Positions 61,060 through 64,000 of a stretch of DNA of 64,000 bases are shown one piece after another. This DNA comes from Planctomycetota bacterium. Lineage in GTDB: Bacteria; Planctomycetota; Phycisphaerae; UBA1845. A program made the translations under genes and the position numbers. The stretch is from NCBI GenBank assembly GCA_016200265.1, contig JACQFE010000011.1, forward strand, positions 1 through 64,000, written 5' to 3'. Below the pieces are notes generated by a model. It worked only from the letters and a program-made list of their open reading frames with translations, was not told the origin of the DNA and searched no databases. Within the stretch, counting starts at the first letter, position 1, and every line of letters starts with the position of its first letter.

Positions 61060-62355
61060 CTATTTCACCGTGCCCGCCTTGCGAACTACCCACACGTCCA
61101 CTTCGCGTCGTTCGGAGACGAGAGCAAGGCCGACGTTTTTCTGCAGGCCATCAATAAAGCTCGCCACCTTTCCTTTCTCGTACGGAAAGCAAATAATGTA
61201 GACGCCATCGTATTTGGTCGAAAGGTCTCCAAGCTCCGCGAGAACCGGCTTGTTCACTTCCGCGCTGACGGAATTCGCAAGCATATTGAGGGGGCCGGTT
61301 GCGATAAAGAAATGCTCGCCTGCCTTCATACGCTCGAATATGGCTTTGCTCGGAGCGAATAGTTCCTTGGATTCGTCAGTGTACACGCCCGAAAGCAGCA
61401 GCGGCGCCAGTTGCGGTTCGCGACCGGGGAGTACGCGCAGCGCGTAAGTATCCATTGTTCGTTTGTCAGGAGTCACGGAAATCTCAAAGGTGACTTCGAT
61501 CAACCGGTGCATAGCATCTCGAAACTCCGGCATGTCCGCTTTCTTGGTCCGTGTTACGATGTCAAATTTTTCCGGAGGCATTGTCGCCTCGACGACGATT
61601 CGAGGCTCAGGAACATCCCAGAAATAAGAAATGTGCCCCAGCAGCCGTTCGCCAAATCGGGAGTCCCCTAGTGAGCCTCCGCCTGAATCGAACTTCGAAT
61701 GGTTGGAAGTTGAGCGGCGGATCACGATGTCGCATAGAGAATCCTTTGGGTTGGATTCCTGCTCAGCCCGTGGAACACCTTGCAGTGGATCCACGAGAGC
61801 GGGAGGCGTATCCGTCAGCCTGGGCGATGACCCTGTTTCGATGATGCTCTTCAGCATCTCCGGATCGTTTACCAGTTGGAAGGGGGTGGTCCATCCCAAA
61901 AGCCGGCCATCCTTCCCGACGACCACCGATCGCGGCAATCCCTTGATACCGTACGCCTTCATTGTGGCCTTTTCGGTGTCGATTCCGATCCAGCCGTGAA
62001 TTGGTCTGGTTTCGAGGAACTTCCGAATGGTAGCTTCGTCCTCATTCGTGATGTGAAGGAAAACAATTGGCTGGTTTGCGAATTCTTCCTCCAGTTGATT
62101 CATGAGTGGAATCGCGCCCACGCACGGCGCGCAATAGGTGGCCCAGAATTCGAGCACAACGACCTTGCCGCGCAGCGCTTGCCAAGAAGTGCCAGCTCCT
62201 TCCGGCGAGTTGAGCAACTTTTCAACCTTAACTTCGGGAGCAAGTTGCCCCTTCACCGGTGCGGTTGGCGGTGATTCAGCGTGGGCAATGGAAGTCGAGA
62301 GCGAGGCAATAATAATATTCAGAAATCTTCGATAATAGCTCGGGGAATGAGACAT
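61060..62355 (-). CDS. Exported TlpA/ResA-like thioredoxin with C-terminal TIGR03435-like domain
   Basis: 431 residues. Signal peptide (LNIIIASLSTSIAHA), then a thioredoxin-fold domain with VVLEFWATYCAPCVGAIPLM (CxxC redox pair) and AYGIKGLPRSVVV (cis-Pro). From about residue 190 the protein continues into a second domain with EFRDAMHRLIEVTFEI, RTMDTYALRVLPGREPQLAP and VSERREVDVWVVRKAG at the end, the signature of the DUF3738/TIGR03435 family known mainly from acidobacterial secreted proteins. Likely a periplasmic redox/unknown fusion. Confidence 0.75.
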   Translation of the reverse strand: MSHSPSYYRRFLNIIIASLSTSIAHAESPPTAPVKGQLAPEVKVEKLLNSPEGAGTSWQALRGKVVVLEFWATYCAPCVGAIPLMNQLEEEFANQPIVFLHITNEDEATIRKFLETRPIHGWIGIDTEKATMKAYGIKGLPRSVVVGKDGRLLGWTTPFQLVNDPEMLKSIIETGSSPRLTDTPPALVDPLQGVPRAEQESNPKDSLCDIVIRRSTSNHSKFDSGGGSLGDSRFGERLLGHISYFWDVPEPRIVVEATMPPEKFDIVTRTKKADMPEFRDAMHRLIEVTFEISVTPDKRTMDTYALRVLPGREPQLAPLLLSGVYTDESKELFAPSKAIFERMKAGEHFFIATGPLNMLANSVSAEVNKPVLAELGDLSTKYDGVYIICFPYEKGKVASFIDGLQKNVGLALVSERREVDVWVVRKAGTVK

Positions 62356-62381
62356 TGTGGCTACTCCCAGAATGATGCCAG

Positions 62382-63911
62382 CTAATGATCCAAGTGAGTG
62401 TCTTGTAAAGCGGGCTGCTGTCCATCAAGTACTTGCTTTTCGTTTTCTAGCAACTCGATGGCAAATCGAATCGGCACGCCGAAATTTGAGCCTTGAAAAT
62501 CGCGAGTGATCGCGAAATTCACGCCAATCACCACACCTTTTGACCCGAACACAGGTCCCCCGGAACCTCCCGAAGTCGTCTCCGCATCGTAAACCAAGCG
62601 CCGCTCAAGCACGTCATTCAGCGCTCCCTGCGTGATGACGGGCGAGATCGCGTTCATTTCCGCCAATTGCGCGATGAGGGTCGTCGTGTCCGTCGCTTTC
62701 GCAAGTGCTTTTTCCTGTGCGTCCGACTCCATTCGCGCGAGTATGGCATTTAGCCCAGTCGGATAGCCAAGTACAATCACGCGTTCACCGCGCGAAGCGG
62801 ATTGCTTCTCCGTGGCCAGCGGAAGCACGGGTACACTTTCGACTTGCACGCGCATCGTGGCCACGTCTACGCCGTCGGTGCTGATGTGAATCGACTTCGG
62901 ATCGATCGTTGTCGGTGGTTTTCCAGGAAACGTCGCATTGAGAAACATGAAATGCGGCACAAATCCCTTGTCGATGAGCGTCTTGGAGGCCTCACTGTTC
63001 CACCACGGTTCGCCAATGTGCCGGTTCGTGATAATGTCGCCGTCCGCGGAGGCCAAGAATCCTGAACCGAGATATTCGACGGCAATGAGCGAGCCGTCAG
63101 ATGCTGTCAACGGAATTGTCTGTTCGTCCTGTTGCATCGTGAACGAATAGGCGCCGTGAATCAGGCACACCCCCCTGGAATACACGTCGAGCACGCGCTT
63201 GAGGGCCGCATCCTGATCCGCGAGCGCGTCGACCATCGCCACACGCCCGGCCATTTCTGCTTTGAGCTTCTCAATGTCGTCGCGCGAGCATCTTCCAGCC
63301 TGATCGCGCTGGAAAGCCGCAATCTGTCGCTCAAGCACGTTGAGCTGCTGCTCGTATTTGGCCACGAGTTTCTGGCTGAGCATCTCCTGACGGTGGGCGC
63401 TCCGCGAACCGACGATGGACCCTCCGATTACTCCACCGATGATCGCGGCGGCAATTAGCGCCGCGACAATTCCAATTCTGACCGGTCGTTTGGCTCTCCA
63501 GATCAAATCCGCCGATAACGCGCGAGCCGAAGCCCACCAGCCGCTTTCGCGCCGCACGTCCTGGGCGTCGTTCATCATCAGGTAGACCGGTTTGCACACT
63601 TCGCCCTCGGCCGCAAAAATGCGAAAGCGCGCCTTTGGTCCTCCCAATCCAAACTCGATCAAGTCATCCGGCTCAAGAATGACCTCGCTGACCTGCCCAG
63701 TGTTGACAAAGACCGCTCCATCGAGAGCTTTGACAAGGAAGCAGCAACCTTCTTGTTGAAAGCGGATCTCTGCGTGTTTTGCCGCGACGGACGGTGTGTT
63801 GCGAAATCGAATGTCGCAGTTCGCGCCGCTGCCGGCGATCAAGACCGGCCTTCTGTACGTGATCGTGCGTCCTCGAAGCGGTCCGCTGAGATAGATGAGT
63901 TGCGCTCTCAT
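62382..63911 (-). CDS. FHA-domain membrane-anchored trypsin-like serine protease
   Basis: 509 residues. An N-terminal FHA domain (AQLIYLSGPLRGRTITY, IAGSGANCDIRF, VAAKHAEIRF), a membrane helix (about 145-170, IGIVAALIAAAIIGGVIGGS), a coiled coil (YEQQLNVLERQIAAFQRD), and a trypsin-fold domain with His in DIITNRHIGEP, Asp in DGVDVATMRV, and Ser in TTSGGSGGPVFGS. So a phosphopeptide-binding cytosolic head is joined to a periplasmic protease. ATG 63911 at the right-hand end. About 26 bases separate it from the TlpA-like gene. Confidence 0.85.
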   Translation of the reverse strand: MRAQLIYLSGPLRGRTITYRRPVLIAGSGANCDIRFRNTPSVAAKHAEIRFQQEGCCFLVKALDGAVFVNTGQVSEVILEPDDLIEFGLGGPKARFRIFAAEGEVCKPVYLMMNDAQDVRRESGWWASARALSADLIWRAKRPVRIGIVAALIAAAIIGGVIGGSIVGSRSAHRQEMLSQKLVAKYEQQLNVLERQIAAFQRDQAGRCSRDDIEKLKAEMAGRVAMVDALADQDAALKRVLDVYSRGVCLIHGAYSFTMQQDEQTIPLTASDGSLIAVEYLGSGFLASADGDIITNRHIGEPWWNSEASKTLIDKGFVPHFMFLNATFPGKPPTTIDPKSIHISTDGVDVATMRVQVESVPVLPLATEKQSASRGERVIVLGYPTGLNAILARMESDAQEKALAKATDTTTLIAQLAEMNAISPVITQGALNDVLERRLVYDAETTSGGSGGPVFGSKGVVIGVNFAITRDFQGSNFGVPIRFAIELLENEKQVLDGQQPALQDTHLDH

Positions 63912-64000
63912 GGGCAGATCAACTGTCGCACTGAGGTGGTTGGCCTTTGGGAGTCTGTTGAAAAACTGTAGCGCCGCCCCTTGTCGGCGGCGCGGGCTGC

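Noticed and set aside
1..64000. CRISPR array, rRNA genes, transposase or prophage
   Set aside because: No regularly spaced repeats, no rRNA signatures, no integrase/transposase or phage structural genes were found. Palindromic repeats present are dispersed, not arrayed.

Overview
The window reads as chromosome from a Gram-negative-type, probably planctomycetal (Phycisphaerae-like) bacterium. The evidence is indirect. There is a pseudopilin with a classical class III leader, secreted proteins carry dockerin/EF-hand repeats of the 'DGNGVVDLKD' type, several membrane proteins carry small CxxC zinc ribbons, there is an outer membrane (BamA, LPS-core genes, a porin), and GTG/TTG starts and ATGA/GTGA stop-start overlaps are common. 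Base composition looks moderately GC-rich by eye. No rRNA or CRISPR was seen, and there is one tRNA (Gln-TTG).

Layout. 0-6.5 kb: cysS (5' end outside the window), glyS, a membrane zinc-ribbon protein, a GAF/receiver signalling protein and plsY. 6.6-12.8 kb: an LPS-core-like group on the minus strand (glycosyltransferase, WaaP-like kinase, heptosyltransferase) with an exonuclease-BRCT protein inside it. 12.9-15.2 kb: two exported proteins. 15.1-20.1 kb: a minus-strand operon of phosphopantetheinyl transferase, FabI-like reductase, FabZ-like dehydratase and two CrtI-like FAD desaturases, a candidate specialised lipid or polyene pathway. 20.3-26.4 kb: a metal-uptake operon (Cys/His-rich exported protein, porin, ZnuA-like binding protein, ZnuB-like permease, but no ATPase), then an SLC13-type transporter. 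26.7-29.2 kb: two secreted proteins, one with tandem repeats. 29.5-36.6 kb: tRNA-Gln and a housekeeping run glmU(short)-prs-rplY-pth-rpsF-ssb-rplI-dnaB. 36.9-43.5 kb: bamA, a rhodanese/MauE-like pair, two perfect parS sites, a sialidase-like secreted protein and an enoyl-CoA hydratase. 43.7 kb: pseudopilin. 45.4-56.9 kb: an exopolysaccharide cluster of the exosortase/EpsI kind that is visibly decaying. 56.9-64 kb: a Nudix hydrolase coupled to a large unknown protein, a flippase, a thioredoxin/TIGR03435-like protein and an FHA-trypsin protease.

Four observations stand out. (1) Two identical 16-bp parS palindromes at 40818 and 40850 suggest the window is close to the replication origin. (2) At least eight genes or gene remnants of the polysaccharide cluster are truncated, fused, frameshifted, interrupted by a single in-frame stop, or carry a damaging motif change, while neighbours stay open. 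(3) Short palindromic repeats are scattered through the window. One family sits in every real spacer of the rplY-pth-rpsF-ssb-rplI run, and another has been taken up in frame by protein-coding genes, including the essential cysS. (4) The desaturase/FabI/FabZ/PPTase operon and the Nudix/unknown gene pair are the best candidates for undescribed pathways.
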